A DNA stretch of 64,000 nucleotides. Origin: Qipengyuania marincola. GTDB lineage: Bacteria > Pseudomonadota > Alphaproteobacteria > Sphingomonadales > Sphingomonadaceae. Positions 16,464 to 25,736 of this stretch are shown in pieces. Below the pieces are notes generated by a model. That model did no database searches. It was not told where the DNA came from and saw nothing but the letters and a program-made list of their open reading frames with translations. The translations under genes were made by a program, and so were the position numbers. How positions within the stretch are numbered: position 1 is the first letter of the stretch; each line of letters starts with the position of its first letter. The stretch spans positions 682,001-746,000 of the forward strand of contig NZ_JARULC010000003.1 of the NCBI RefSeq assembly GCF_029688625.1. The letters are read 5' to 3'.

Positions 16464-16578
16464 TTAGTAACCTCGCAATCTTGCGACCGGTCGAACCAGT
16501 TTCGGCCGGGTGGCTGTCGCGCATGTCCAAGGTTCTGCCCAAAGGCGGCAGCGCCTGTGCGCAAGTCCAGGTTACTAA
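16464..16578 (+). ncRNA. Candidate structured RNA/leader (about 115 nt) upstream of a hypothetical gene
   Basis: Nested pairings can be read directly. A closing 10-bp stem pairs TTAGTAACCT (16464-16473) with AGGTTACTAA (16569-16578). A second 6-bp stem pairs CTTGCG (16480-16485) with CGCAAG (16560-16565). Inside lie a 9-bp hairpin CCGGTCGAA/TTCGGCCGG (16487-16509, one G-U) and a 5-bp hairpin CTGCC/GGCAG (16535-16551). It ends 32 bp before the GGAGG of the next gene, so it could be a cis-regulatory leader. A recombination site or small transposable remnant is the alternative. Confidence 0.4.
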
Positions 16579-16622
16579 CACCCGGCTCGGGTCCGCCTCT
16601 CACATAACTTGGAGGCGCCAAA

Positions 16623-17072
16623 GTGAAGACCGCACGAAATCTCTGGGCAATGCCGTTTTTCTTGTTGTCCCCGCACACAGATCCCCTTGCGGCCGACCCG
16701 CTACCTGCGTCACGAAGTTGCTGCCAAATCATTGTGGATTACGATGCCGAATATGAGGAGGCTGTCGCATCCGCACTCTCAAACCTGGAGCGATACGAAG
16801 AGCTGTGCGGGTTCCTTGAAGCTCGAGATCTGCACGTTGTGCTGAAGGGCACAAGTGGGATCCTGGAAGAACGATCCTACGCGTGGGTATTGGTAACGCT
16901 TGCAAATAGCGAGACCGGTATGGATGCGGGCGGACATCAAACAGTGACTCTGCTCGGTAGCCCAGCAGATAGCGTCGAAGAACGACGAGTGCTTTTCGCC
17001 GTCATGGAACGAGCGCTGGAAATCGTTGCCAATAATCCTGCGCGCTTCGTCTCCTCTGAGCGTGCACGCTGA
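16623..17072 (+). CDS. Hypothetical protein
   Basis: A 149-residue protein from a GTG start with GGAGG seven bases upstream (16611-16615). No family is recognised. Residues 36-110 (IIVDYDAEYEEAVASALSNL...) alternate helices and strands and suggest a small alpha/beta domain. The N-terminus is moderately hydrophobic but not a convincing signal peptide. It overlaps the YbjQ-like gene by one base (TGATG), so the two are co-translated. Upstream lies the 115-nt structured segment. Confidence 0.6.
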   Translation: MKTARNLWAMPFFLLSPHTDPLAADPLPASRSCCQIIVDYDAEYEEAVASALSNLERYEELCGFLEARDLHVVLKGTSGILEERSYAWVLVTLANSETGMDAGGHQTVTLLGSPADSVEERRVLFAVMERALEIVANNPARFVSSERAR

Positions 17073-17410
17073 TGGGAATGCGCGACCTGTTTGGTGGGGG
17101 CGCAAAGGAACTCGCCATCCCTACGCAAATGGTGACTTCAGCCTCCTCACTTCCGGGGTGGGTAATCTCGAAGCACCTTGCGATCGTGGGTTCTTCAAAA
17201 GACATAAAGGTCGGGTTGCTTGATCCTCGCAAAGATACAGGGCAAGTCTACGAAGAGGTCATGCTGGAAATGTGCGAGAGCGCTAGGGACCTCGGTGCGA
17301 ACGCCATCCTCAACGTCCGCCTCGCTCCGATGCCGATTGGGGCCGGCTTCATCGTATCATCGCTTCTTGTCACTGGCGACGCGGTGATCGCAGTCGAGGC
17401 AGATCATTAG
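17072..17410 (+). CDS. YbjQ-like (DUF74, heavy-metal-binding-domain family) protein
   Basis: A 112-residue protein. LPGWVISKHLAIVGSSK, YEEVMLEMCESARDLGANAILNVRL and the final VTGDAVIAVE follow the pattern of YbjQ/DUF74 proteins (a strand, a helix with xxGANAVVxVRxx, then a GTAV strand). YbjQ proteins form pentamers of unknown function; the metal-binding label is historical. The divergence from typical members, and the loss of the usual gly-rich loop sequence, make this a distant member. It is coupled to the upstream hypothetical gene. Its last 41 bases overlap the convergent GIY-YIG gene. Confidence 0.65.
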   Translation: MGMRDLFGGGAKELAIPTQMVTSASSLPGWVISKHLAIVGSSKDIKVGLLDPRKDTGQVYEEVMLEMCESARDLGANAILNVRLAPMPIGAGFIVSSLLVTGDAVIAVEADH

Positions 17411-18110
17411 TGCTGCGCGCTGGCCGTTTCCAGGATGTCTGGGAGCCGTTCTGCTCCATGATTGCAATGGTCGGCTCTGATTGGCACCCGCTGCAAGCTG
17501 CGATCGTTTCCTTGAGTGATGCCAGTTTTCGCCCCGAGCTCTCGGAAGCCGCACAAGCACTCAGCTCCACTACCTTCCGATAGCATCCAGACGGGCACGA
17601 CTCTGTTATGCTAATCCCAGCGGCATGGGCTTCGGCCATAGTCAGTTTCCATAGGCGGTTGGCGATGAGCCTTTCATAGTGGAGCTTGCTGATGATGCGC
17701 GACTGGCCGGGGAGGCAGTTGGACAGAGAGTAATTCCACTTCAGGAGTTGTTGCGACCAACGTAATTCCGCCTCCAGACTTTGAGCGCGTGTTGAACATC
17801 GTTCGAGCACAATGAAGCGCGGAAGTTGGTTGGCAAGTATGATGTGGTAGATTTCTGACTTGGCGGACTGATACCTGTCCTTTTGGGCAAGTGCTCGACG
17901 AACATGATCGATCGCTCGACCATGAGGGTTCTTCGTTTCGCCCACGTAAAAAGGTAGCGCTTGGTATCGGCTTCTCGGATCGGTCTTGGTAGGATCGAGA
18001 ATAGCGTAAACTACGTAAGGGGTGCCATCGGCGGCTTTCGCAAATTGCGTTGCTACTTCGTTCATTCGGTCCTCAAAATCGTGACCAATTTCGAGCAAAC
18101 TTGTGCACAT
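17370..18110 (-). CDS. GIY-YIG domain-containing protein
   Basis: A 246-residue protein whose N-terminal half has a GIY-YIG-like core: PYVVYAILDP (31-40) then LPFYVGETKNPHGRAIDHVRRAL, where YVGET supplies the YIG half and Arg65 fits the conserved arginine, and later SLEAELRW, whose Glu fits the metal site. The C-terminal about 90 residues contain several cysteines (SCPSGCYRK, CSGCQ), possibly a degraded zinc ribbon. Starts at 18110 or at Met16 (18065) are both possible. A lone GIY-YIG protein in an island may be a homing or defence nuclease. Confidence 0.7.
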   Translation of the reverse strand: MCTSLLEIGHDFEDRMNEVATQFAKAADGTPYVVYAILDPTKTDPRSRYQALPFYVGETKNPHGRAIDHVRRALAQKDRYQSAKSEIYHIILANQLPRFIVLERCSTRAQSLEAELRWSQQLLKWNYSLSNCLPGQSRIISKLHYERLIANRLWKLTMAEAHAAGISITESCPSGCYRKVVELSACAASESSGRKLASLKETIAACSGCQSEPTIAIMEQNGSQTSWKRPARSTNDLPRLRSPRRQ

Positions 18111-18250
18111 CGAACTTCTCCTTTGTTCGATGCCGCTCCTCCCCCTCCTCTTTCTTCACCCCGGCCAATTCCCGATTATACGCGGAGGCCGAATGTGGCG
18201 GTTGCCCGAAGGGCTTCTTCTCCATAATTTGTCCACGAAAGGGGCAAGCG

Positions 18251-18763
18251 ATGCCTGCATCATTCAATGCTGGGTCATTTGACATCGGCGCTTTCGATCT
18301 CGACATCACGCTCGCAGACGCGGCGCTGGACGAAGCGAACCGGCCCACCCGTCGTATGCTGGCAAACGCCTGCATCGGAATCGATGCATTCGATGCCTAC
18401 TATGCCTCGCTCGAACTCTTTGAGGCGCTAGAAGCGGTTCATGAAGAATGCGTTGGTGCCAAAGCGAAGCTGGCACGCATCCTCTCGACGCGCTGCGACG
18501 ATTTCCAACGGTGTCTGTATTATTCGCTCGCTGGCCGCGGAGTGGTGCAAATGCTCGAAGACTTCGAGTGGTTGGTGCAGATCCTTCGCGGAAGGACGGA
18601 AATCTCAGCTGATTTGCTTCGGCATGGCGGAAACGTGCAAGTAGCTCACACACCTTACATTTGCGATGAGCCTGACGGCCCCATCGCCGCAGCTAACCCA
18701 GATTTCGAACTGGGTGCATCGTGGTTGATTGATCCCGGGCTGGGTGGGAGACTGAGCGACTAA
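18251..18763 (+). CDS. Hypothetical protein
   Basis: A 170-residue acidic, cysteine-containing protein of no recognised family. The start at 18251 is chosen because AAGGGG lies about ten bases upstream; the frame is open further upstream without plausible protein sequence. The middle (YYASLELFEALEAVHEECVGAKAKLARIL) is helical. The C-terminus (PYICDEPDGPIAAANPDFELGASWLIDPGLG) is loop-rich. Its start is divergent from the GIY-YIG gene. The 282 bp after it (to 19045) hold no gene I can support. Confidence 0.55.
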   Translation: MPASFNAGSFDIGAFDLDITLADAALDEANRPTRRMLANACIGIDAFDAYYASLELFEALEAVHEECVGAKAKLARILSTRCDDFQRCLYYSLAGRGVVQMLEDFEWLVQILRGRTEISADLLRHGGNVQVAHTPYICDEPDGPIAAANPDFELGASWLIDPGLGGRLSD

Positions 18764-19045
18764 TCTTTGAACTGTCAGACCTTTTCGCAGGTCGCGGTAC
18801 GCTGGAACTAGGCCTTCCTATCGGCAGTTTTAACGCGCCCTAATTTAGGTCGCTCAGATTGCTCGCCGCCAACCCTGTAAGCCGACATCCATCAATTGCC
18901 GAATAATTGCGGGACAGTTGGGTGGAACGCATCGCGAATGGGCCGCGAGGCCAAACAGGTTTTTGGCGAGTCTCCAATCCGCCGACCTTGTTCGTTCCCT
19001 AGAAACCCCCTGTCACGCGGATCGTAGTCGCACGAAGGAAGCAGT

Positions 19046-21913
19046 TCATCGTCCGTGACAGTGTTTGTATTTTCGCTCTGAACCGCATGGGCATGTTTCA
19101 TTGCGGCCAATCTTCTTTCGTCGCGGCAGCGCCGTACCCCCCCCACGTGCGTCGAACAATTTTTTGAGTGGCTGGGGGACCGTGAGCTCAAATTGCGTAG
19201 GGCCGCCGAAGCGGCGAAGATGGTCGACTAATCTGCGCTGCCCGCGCAGCTCTTCGCGCTGCGGCCCCGACAGGCCCGCTTCGTAAGGCAGCAGCCGTTC
19301 CATTTCGGCGCTCGCTGCCTGATGGTCACCGCAATAGGCGAGTACAACGGCATATTGCGCTCGCACCGGCACAACCCATGAAACCAAGCCCATGCCCTGG
19401 ATGATCGGGAAGATGTTTCGCTCGATGACTTCTCGTGCGCCGATGAAATCATGTCGCGCGACGAAGTCGTCGACAAGATCCTGCCCAACCCGTACAAGCG
19501 ATTGCGGCGCTTGGGCGAGATCGTAGAATTTAAGCGCGTGAATACGCGCAAGGCCCGAAGTCAATCCGTCCCGGCCGCGTGCTTGGGCGAAGAGGTCGAG
19601 CGTGTCGGCGAGATGCTTGAGGTCGTCAGTGAGGTCGTGATCTTTGGGCAGCATCCGCCGTATTTCCGGAGCGTTGCGACCGATCACTACATCGGGTGTC
19701 AGACCAAGGACGCCGTAATACTCCTCGATCAAAGGCTCGACTTCGTCAGCAGCCAGACTGTGTCTGCCCAGCTTGAATAGCGCCAGAGCGCGGTTGTATC
19801 GAAAGACCCGGCGATGCTCCTCACTGTCGGGCAACTGGCCTTTAACCTCATCGGCGAGCACAAGCACGCCTTCGACGTCGCCCGACTCTGTCATTGCGAG
19901 CATATTCTTCATCGCCCAAGCGAGCCATTCCTGAGGCCCCAGCCCGCCTTCGTCGAGAAGCGCTTTCATGATTTCGAGGCGCGGCAGCGCCGCTTCAACG
20001 TCTCCTTCCCTAAGATCGTTGAAGACTAGCGCATCGAGCGCCCACAGCCTTGTTTCTGGCTCTTGCTCCTCGTCGTTTGCCGCGGCCACCATCAGAGGCT
20101 CGATCTCCGGCCATACGCCCATCTCGTGAAACAGCTCGTCTGTGGCGAACTGAACGAGCACCCTGGACTGGCCTAGCGCACCAAACAGGCGAATAAGGAG
20201 ACTGAGCTTGCCGATGCTCCAGTCGCGCCGGATGGAGCGAACCATGACCTCAAGCAGTGCCTGTTGCGCTGCCTCCTCCGCATTATTACCCCGGTCGAGA
20301 AGATGCGCGCGTCCTAAAAGGCGAACCGCGTCATGGACCTTTACGCCCGCATTGCCGAACAGCTCGAGCATTCCCGAGCGCGGGACCGCGCGCAGCCGGG
20401 CGGCGGCCTCACGTTTGCTGAGTTCCAAAGCGGTCTCCAGAAAAGCCAGCACATCGTCTTTCACCAAAGCGACATCCGACAGGCTGAGCACGCTCACCGC
20501 CTCTTTTTCCTTTTCGGGCAACCCGTCGAACGCGCGCCGCAGGATTACCTCCTGGGCCAACTCGACGGTCTGGGTCTGTCGCTCAAGATCGGCGCACAAT
20601 GCCGCGACCGAGCCGCCATACTCGCGCGCCGCGAGGGTGCCCGCGTTGAGCACATAAAATGGCAAGGCGCCGGTCAAACGTGCGATCCGTTCACACGCAG
20701 AATAATCGGCGCTGCAACCAGCGTCGGCCAGGGCCGCGACGACGGTGTCTTCTTCCCAACCGCCAAGTGTTTCGGGTTCAATTTTTAGGATCGCCGTCAG
20801 CTCGGCCACCGCCGGACCGGGCTGGGCTATTAAGAAGAATCGCAGGCTTGGTGCCCGCTCCACCAGCGCGCGCAAATGGCCAGCCTCCAGCGCATGCGCA
20901 TTGTCCAGAACGACATGAGCATACCTGCCTGCGGATTTGATTTGAGCGCTCAGGGCACCAAGCGTTTCGAGTGGCGATGCGCCCGGGAGTAGGATCTCGC
21001 CAAGGATCCCATGCGAACGCCCGAACATCCGCGCTGCGACCTCGCGGGTGACCGTCGCTGGCAGAGCCGTTCCCGGAATGTCGGCGACGTCGATATAAGT
21101 TACCGGCGTGTTGGCATGGACTGCAGCTTCCGCCACCCAAGCGGTCTTGCCCGCGCCCGAATGGCCGACGAGCATGCGCACGCGCTCGTCACTCAGCAGC
21201 GCTGGTTCCTCTATCTGCGCGCGATAGACGAGCGGCGGAGCCGGGACGTCCTGCATCCGCACGACCAATTGCTCGAAAAGCGCCGGCAGCTCCTCGCGAC
21301 TAAACGCGTGATTCTCGCGCGGCGCGGCGCCCGCGCTGGCGAGCATCACTTCGCCGGCAAGCTTCCAGCTGAGAGTGTCGGGGCGAAGAAGTGCAAGCGG
21401 CAATGCATCGGCCAACGCGACACAATTTTCGAAAGCACCGCTGATATCGACTGCGGGCCGTGGCAAACCCGATTCTGGGTCGGGCCCACCCGGCCAGTGG
21501 AGTTCGACATCCTGCGGCCATGCGTCTGCCTGCCGCATCCTGGCAAGCTTGGCAGACGGTGGCGCATTGCAAGCGATGACGAAGCTCGCCTTTCCCTTGC
21601 GCGTCCCCGAGACGTGTTCCTCTCGCAGCTCGGAAAAGCGCTCCATCGCATCGCCGATATCGGAGGGCTGCAGTACCTCGGCCCGCTTCTTGACCTGTAT
21701 GTAGAGGCGCTCGTCTGCGCGCACGATTTCGATGTCCTCGTCGTGCTCGACGACCACGCGCAGCGTTGCGCTCTTCCCAGCCTGCAGAAGACATTGGGCG
21801 GCATAGAGATGCTGGTAAAGAAAGCCGCGATGAACATTCTCGATCCGCGCCAACTGCCGCGGATCGAGCACGACCGGATCGGAGCTGTCGCTAACTGTCA
21901 TGAGCTTGTTCAT
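19046..21913 (-). CDS. Cap4/DUF4297-like nuclease-STAND NTPase-SEC-C protein
   Basis: About 955 residues from ATG 21913 (a TTG at 21928 would add five). Domains in order: a PD-(D/E)xK-like nuclease of the DUF4297/Cap4 type, with GFLYQHLYAA, then EDIEIV (Asp60, Glu62) and IQVKKR (Gln73-x-Lys75); a P-loop NTPase with Walker A GHSGAGKT (Lys256) and Walker B VVLDNAH (Asp337), in the style of STAND immune ATPases; a long helical, TPR-like region (about 500-900); and a C-terminal SEC-C zinc motif (Cys941, Cys943, Cys952, His953). It is inferred to sense an invader and degrade DNA. It follows ietS on the same strand after 81 bp, with no terminator seen. Confidence 0.85.
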   Translation of the reverse strand: MNKLMTVSDSSDPVVLDPRQLARIENVHRGFLYQHLYAAQCLLQAGKSATLRVVVEHDEDIEIVRADERLYIQVKKRAEVLQPSDIGDAMERFSELREEHVSGTRKGKASFVIACNAPPSAKLARMRQADAWPQDVELHWPGGPDPESGLPRPAVDISGAFENCVALADALPLALLRPDTLSWKLAGEVMLASAGAAPRENHAFSREELPALFEQLVVRMQDVPAPPLVYRAQIEEPALLSDERVRMLVGHSGAGKTAWVAEAAVHANTPVTYIDVADIPGTALPATVTREVAARMFGRSHGILGEILLPGASPLETLGALSAQIKSAGRYAHVVLDNAHALEAGHLRALVERAPSLRFFLIAQPGPAVAELTAILKIEPETLGGWEEDTVVAALADAGCSADYSACERIARLTGALPFYVLNAGTLAAREYGGSVAALCADLERQTQTVELAQEVILRRAFDGLPEKEKEAVSVLSLSDVALVKDDVLAFLETALELSKREAAARLRAVPRSGMLELFGNAGVKVHDAVRLLGRAHLLDRGNNAEEAAQQALLEVMVRSIRRDWSIGKLSLLIRLFGALGQSRVLVQFATDELFHEMGVWPEIEPLMVAAANDEEQEPETRLWALDALVFNDLREGDVEAALPRLEIMKALLDEGGLGPQEWLAWAMKNMLAMTESGDVEGVLVLADEVKGQLPDSEEHRRVFRYNRALALFKLGRHSLAADEVEPLIEEYYGVLGLTPDVVIGRNAPEIRRMLPKDHDLTDDLKHLADTLDLFAQARGRDGLTSGLARIHALKFYDLAQAPQSLVRVGQDLVDDFVARHDFIGAREVIERNIFPIIQGMGLVSWVVPVRAQYAVVLAYCGDHQAASAEMERLLPYEAGLSGPQREELRGQRRLVDHLRRFGGPTQFELTVPQPLKKLFDARGGGTALPRRKKIGRNETCPCGSERKYKHCHGR

Positions 21914-21994
21914 CCATTCAAGGTTCAATTCTGCTGCCCGTCGATCAGTGGCTCTCCGGTCACGGTGCAGCGCCTGACTTTTTCGCGATTGGCG

Positions 21995-24523
21995 CTAAGT
22001 ACGACCGCGAGCACGCAACCGCACCGCGGTACGAACATCGTGCAGATCGACGCGGTTGCTCACGAACTGGCGACGCAGCTCTTGGAAGACGGGCTGGCGG
22101 CCATCGGGATCCTCGATCGTCAGGATCAGTGAGAAGGGGACGCCCTCGGGAGGGAAAGCCGCTTCGGCCCGCACGATGCTCTCGACCTGGAGCCGCCACT
22201 CGGTTCTCTCGCCTACGCCGCCACCGAAATCCTTCCGGTAGCGCTTGGACGGCCACCACTTGAGCCCTTGGGAAATGAGTGCCCGCTCAGGCGGCGTCAT
22301 ACCTGCGGAGCGAGGGAGAAAACCTTGTTCAATCTTGTCGTTCCAGCTAGGCAAGCCGTCGCTGCGATCGAAGGGCTGGCGCTGCTGGAGCTTGGCGTCG
22401 AGATTGACCCGCACGAACTCGGTGCCGAACGCCTGGTCGATCGGAGGGTCGTACACGAGGGTCATGCGCACTAGCCCGCGACAAGCGAGCGTTGCCGGAT
22501 CGACGAGCGAGGCAGGCCAGGTGAAGGGAAAGCGCAGGATAGCCGGTCGCCGTTCACCGACAGTAAGTCGGCTTTCGAAGACTAGGGTAATGGCGTGATC
22601 GTCGGTTTCGAGCATCTCCGCGGCCGAACAGGGTTGCCCGAAGCCAACGAACTGCCGCGCGATGTCGCGCAGCGAGCGGTTACGCAGCGGGGCGGGCGTC
22701 TCCGCATTGTGAATAGCAAACGCGCGAAGCGAGCGGATATCGAGCCGTTGCCCAGTGATCGCATCAAGGCTGGCGATTGTCTTGGCGACGAGCGGCGCGG
22801 CGAAACTGGTGCCACGCGTCTCGCATAGCGTGCCATCGCTCTTGCAGGTAGCGAGCGCGGTGGCGTGAGGTGCCGCGGCGTCACCGTTGCCGCCGTAGTG
22901 CGCGAGGTCGGGCTTGATCCCGACCCGGAGGCCCGGACCGCGGCGGGTGTAGGTGGCGGGCGCGTCGTCCAGATGAGCACCACCGGGAGGGTTAAGCGCC
23001 CCGACCGAGAGCGCACGGACGCTTTCTGACGGCATGTAGATCGTGTCGGGGGCGGTTCGCGCAGCAAGCGCTGCCAGTGCATGACGCGGCTTAGTCGGCC
23101 AAGGCGCGCGCCATTCGGCTGCCTGCAGATTGCCGGCCGAATTGATCACCAGAACGCCGTGGCGGTCCTGGATTTCGTCGAGCCGCGCAGCATAGATGCT
23201 GTAAAGGTTCTGTTCGACAGGTGAGGTGATATTGAGCGACATGTTGAACACTCGCACCCCATGGTCGTCGCGCGCCTCGACGATCGCGGCCTCGAGTTCT
23301 TCGAGGAAGGCTTCGAACCCGCGCGGACCGTAGACATCGAGAAACCGCGCGCGCGGCATCAGCGGAATGTCACAGATATCGCAGCCGTCCTCCTCACGCC
23401 CGATACCGGGACCGTTCGCTGTACGGGCGCCGAGCAGGATGCCCGCGACCATGGAGCCGTGCTCGGGATCGCACTGGCTTTCCGATAGGAAATCGTAGCG
23501 TGACTGGGTCCAGTCCGACAGAACCGGTCCCACGCCGGTGTCGATGACTCCGACCTTGGGATAAGTCGCGGAGGCGACCCGGGGCGGCACGACGAACGGA
23601 CGTGCGGAGGCGGAGGCGGGGGCACTGGAGGGTGCGAGCACCACCGGAAACCGGATCCTTCTCACGAGCGGGTGGTTGGCAAGGACCGTCAGGGCTTTTT
23701 CGTGACGCTCAATGTCCGGGTCTATTGAGGAAACCGCAGGCGAAAGTGTCAGTTCGCTCCTGATCGACCTGCGATCCTCAATCAGCGGAGCGTTGCGGGC
23801 ATTTGTAATCAGGACTTCTAGAGAGGGCACGCCGCCGGGGCTTGGCAGCAGCGCGGCATACGTCCCCTGGCCGAGCGAAGCGATGTCGTGTTGTAGAGTG
23901 TCGAAACTGCGCCGCAGCCCGAGCACGTCGTCGGAGATCTCGTCCACGAGTGGACGCTGCTCGAAAAGTTCGACCACGTAACCACTCGCCGCCGAAGGCT
24001 GTAACAGCGCTTGGACCGCCTGGGCGGCGGAGAAGTTCCGCTTGGAATCGGAGGGCGCCACGTCAATGTCCTCGATTGCCCCCAGCTCCGAGCGAACCCG
24101 TGTTACGAAGCGATAGGTGTTGCCGTTGCGGCTCACGCGGGTTTCTCCGCGTTCCTCGGCGCTGGCAAACCGGTTCCTCAGGCGGGGGAGATGATGACGT
24201 GGCAAGCGGAAGAAGAGTTCGCCGGGCGCGCCCGCGCCAACGCAGGGAAATTGGTCGCGTATGAACAGGCTGCGGTTGGGACGGTAGGACTTCGCGATGG
24301 CTTCGGTCCGCATCCGCACACGGACATAGGCCAGTGGTCCGAAGCGCGAACTCGCCAGTGTCGCGTCGATCTCGTCGAGGCGATCAATCATCGCCTGCTT
24401 GTGGGCCGCAAATCCGCGATCATTGCCGTCGAAGAAGTCCTTGTCAGGCCCGGCTCGCCCAGGCTCGGGAGCGCGAATATAGGATTCGTCGTTAAGGACG
24501 ATCTGGACCGGATTATTGGCCAT
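21995..24523 (-). CDS. ietS: Subtilisin-like (S8) protease, IetS-like
   Basis: A cytoplasmic-looking serine protease of about 842 residues without a signal peptide. The catalytic triad is visible: Asp328 in VGVIDTGVG, His355 in DPEHGSMVAG and Ser573 in RGTSFAAP, with the oxyanion Asn in INSAGN. The N-terminal about 320 residues and C-terminal about 200 residues are accessory. An S8 protease coded directly after an AAA ATPase is the gene pair of the IetAS phage-defence system. ATG 24523 has GAGG upstream and lies 11 bases inside the end of ietA; a GTG at 24526 is an alternative start. Confidence 0.88.
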   Translation of the reverse strand: MANNPVQIVLNDESYIRAPEPGRAGPDKDFFDGNDRGFAAHKQAMIDRLDEIDATLASSRFGPLAYVRVRMRTEAIAKSYRPNRSLFIRDQFPCVGAGAPGELFFRLPRHHLPRLRNRFASAEERGETRVSRNGNTYRFVTRVRSELGAIEDIDVAPSDSKRNFSAAQAVQALLQPSAASGYVVELFEQRPLVDEISDDVLGLRRSFDTLQHDIASLGQGTYAALLPSPGGVPSLEVLITNARNAPLIEDRRSIRSELTLSPAVSSIDPDIERHEKALTVLANHPLVRRIRFPVVLAPSSAPASASARPFVVPPRVASATYPKVGVIDTGVGPVLSDWTQSRYDFLSESQCDPEHGSMVAGILLGARTANGPGIGREEDGCDICDIPLMPRARFLDVYGPRGFEAFLEELEAAIVEARDDHGVRVFNMSLNITSPVEQNLYSIYAARLDEIQDRHGVLVINSAGNLQAAEWRAPWPTKPRHALAALAARTAPDTIYMPSESVRALSVGALNPPGGAHLDDAPATYTRRGPGLRVGIKPDLAHYGGNGDAAAPHATALATCKSDGTLCETRGTSFAAPLVAKTIASLDAITGQRLDIRSLRAFAIHNAETPAPLRNRSLRDIARQFVGFGQPCSAAEMLETDDHAITLVFESRLTVGERRPAILRFPFTWPASLVDPATLACRGLVRMTLVYDPPIDQAFGTEFVRVNLDAKLQQRQPFDRSDGLPSWNDKIEQGFLPRSAGMTPPERALISQGLKWWPSKRYRKDFGGGVGERTEWRLQVESIVRAEAAFPPEGVPFSLILTIEDPDGRQPVFQELRRQFVSNRVDLHDVRTAVRLRARGRT

Positions 24524-25736
24524 CACTCACCTCTGCACGGGCGTCGCGCTCACGGGACTCCCAATCGCTCGACGCGCGTGAGATCTTGCTCTGACTGCAC
24601 TCGAACATTTGAGCGAGCGTATCCTGGCGAATCCCGAGATCGGCGTGGAGCACCGAGCCGATAAAGCCGGATTCGTCGGATACCAGCAACCGCGCCGGCT
24701 CCATCTCTTTCGAATCGACGCCCATCCGCGGCAGTAGTCCGCGCGTAGCCGCCGCGACTGCAGCGGGGGACGGTTCCTCCCCGGATAAGGCGAGACTACG
24801 CTTGAGGCTATCCGCGAATGTCCGCAGGTCGGCGCCTGACCGCGCTCCGGCGACGTAGCAGAGGATCTTTAGCACGTCATCGCCGAGGTCTAGTGAGGCG
24901 AGAAAGGAGCGCAGCATGGTCAGCCGGGTCTGCGCGTCTGGCATGCCGATCCGGATGTGATTTTGGAACCGACGCCAGACTGCCGGATCGAGCAGGCCGT
25001 CATGATTGGTGATCGCGATGGTGAGGCCCCGCCCGGCCCGAGCATCAAGGTTCTGCAAGAGGGTGTTGACCACCCGCTTGAGCTCGCCGAGCTCGTGCGG
25101 ATCGTCGCGCATCTTGGCCAGCGCATCGAACTCATCGAGTATGAGTACGCAGCGGTAGCGATTGGCGAAGTCGAATAGGTTAGCGATGTTGCGGGCGGTC
25201 GTGCCGAGGAAGGAGCTTACAAGACCATCGATGCGGGCATTGACGACCGGCAAGTCGAGCCGCGCCGCGAGCATGAAGGCGGTGAGCGTCTTGCCGGTGC
25301 CGGGCGGGCCGTAGAATAACGACGAATAGGACGGCTCGACGCCCATTGCGCGAAGCGCATCTGTACGCTGCCACTCCGTCGCCAAGCCGGCGAGCGCTAA
25401 GGACAGCGTTTCGTCGTAAATCGGATCGGGTCGCCCTTCGCCGGGCCGTAGGACGATTTCGGCCAGCGGCACGCTTGTTTCACGGTCGGTCGGCGGATGG
25501 ACATTCGCGGTCAGCTCATCGCCAGTGACGAGTGACCTGGAGACCTCCACGCTGCTTGGAACTAGGTCACCCTCGCTTTCCACGGCGTTCAGCAAATCAG
25601 TCAGGGTCTGCGCATCGCGCGCATCTCCTGCCTTCTTGAGACGGTCGCGCAGTCGCTCAACCTGTTGCCGAAAGCGACCGTCGCCATTCTCGAGCCCGAT
25701 CCTGCAAAGACTGCGAATTGCTGAAAAATGCTCCAT
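24513..25736 (-). CDS. ietA: AAA ATPase, IetA-like
   Basis: A 407-residue AAA-family ATPase. Walker A is GPPGTGKT (Lys149), Walker B is LILDEFDAL (Asp201, Glu202), sensor-1-like AITNHD follows, and DPAVWRRFQNHI provides the arginine-finger region. The N-terminal about 90 residues form helices that could dimerise or dock the protease. The C-terminus (LGIRQDTLAQMFECSQSKIS) resembles a helix-turn-helix. The gene overlaps the subtilase start, so ATPase and protease are made together, as in IetAS defence operons. The ATPase probably gates or activates the protease. Confidence 0.87.
   Translation of the reverse strand: MEHFSAIRSLCRIGLENGDGRFRQQVERLRDRLKKAGDARDAQTLTDLLNAVESEGDLVPSSVEVSRSLVTGDELTANVHPPTDRETSVPLAEIVLRPGEGRPDPIYDETLSLALAGLATEWQRTDALRAMGVEPSYSSLFYGPPGTGKTLTAFMLAARLDLPVVNARIDGLVSSFLGTTARNIANLFDFANRYRCVLILDEFDALAKMRDDPHELGELKRVVNTLLQNLDARAGRGLTIAITNHDGLLDPAVWRRFQNHIRIGMPDAQTRLTMLRSFLASLDLGDDVLKILCYVAGARSGADLRTFADSLKRSLALSGEEPSPAAVAAATRGLLPRMGVDSKEMEPARLLVSDESGFIGSVLHADLGIRQDTLAQMFECSQSKISRASSDWESRERDARAEVSDGQ

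Noticed and set aside
16464-16578. Integron attC site
   Set aside because: The inverted repeats superficially resemble a long attC, but the outer boxes do not match the GTTRRRY/RYYYAAC consensus and no integron integrase is present.
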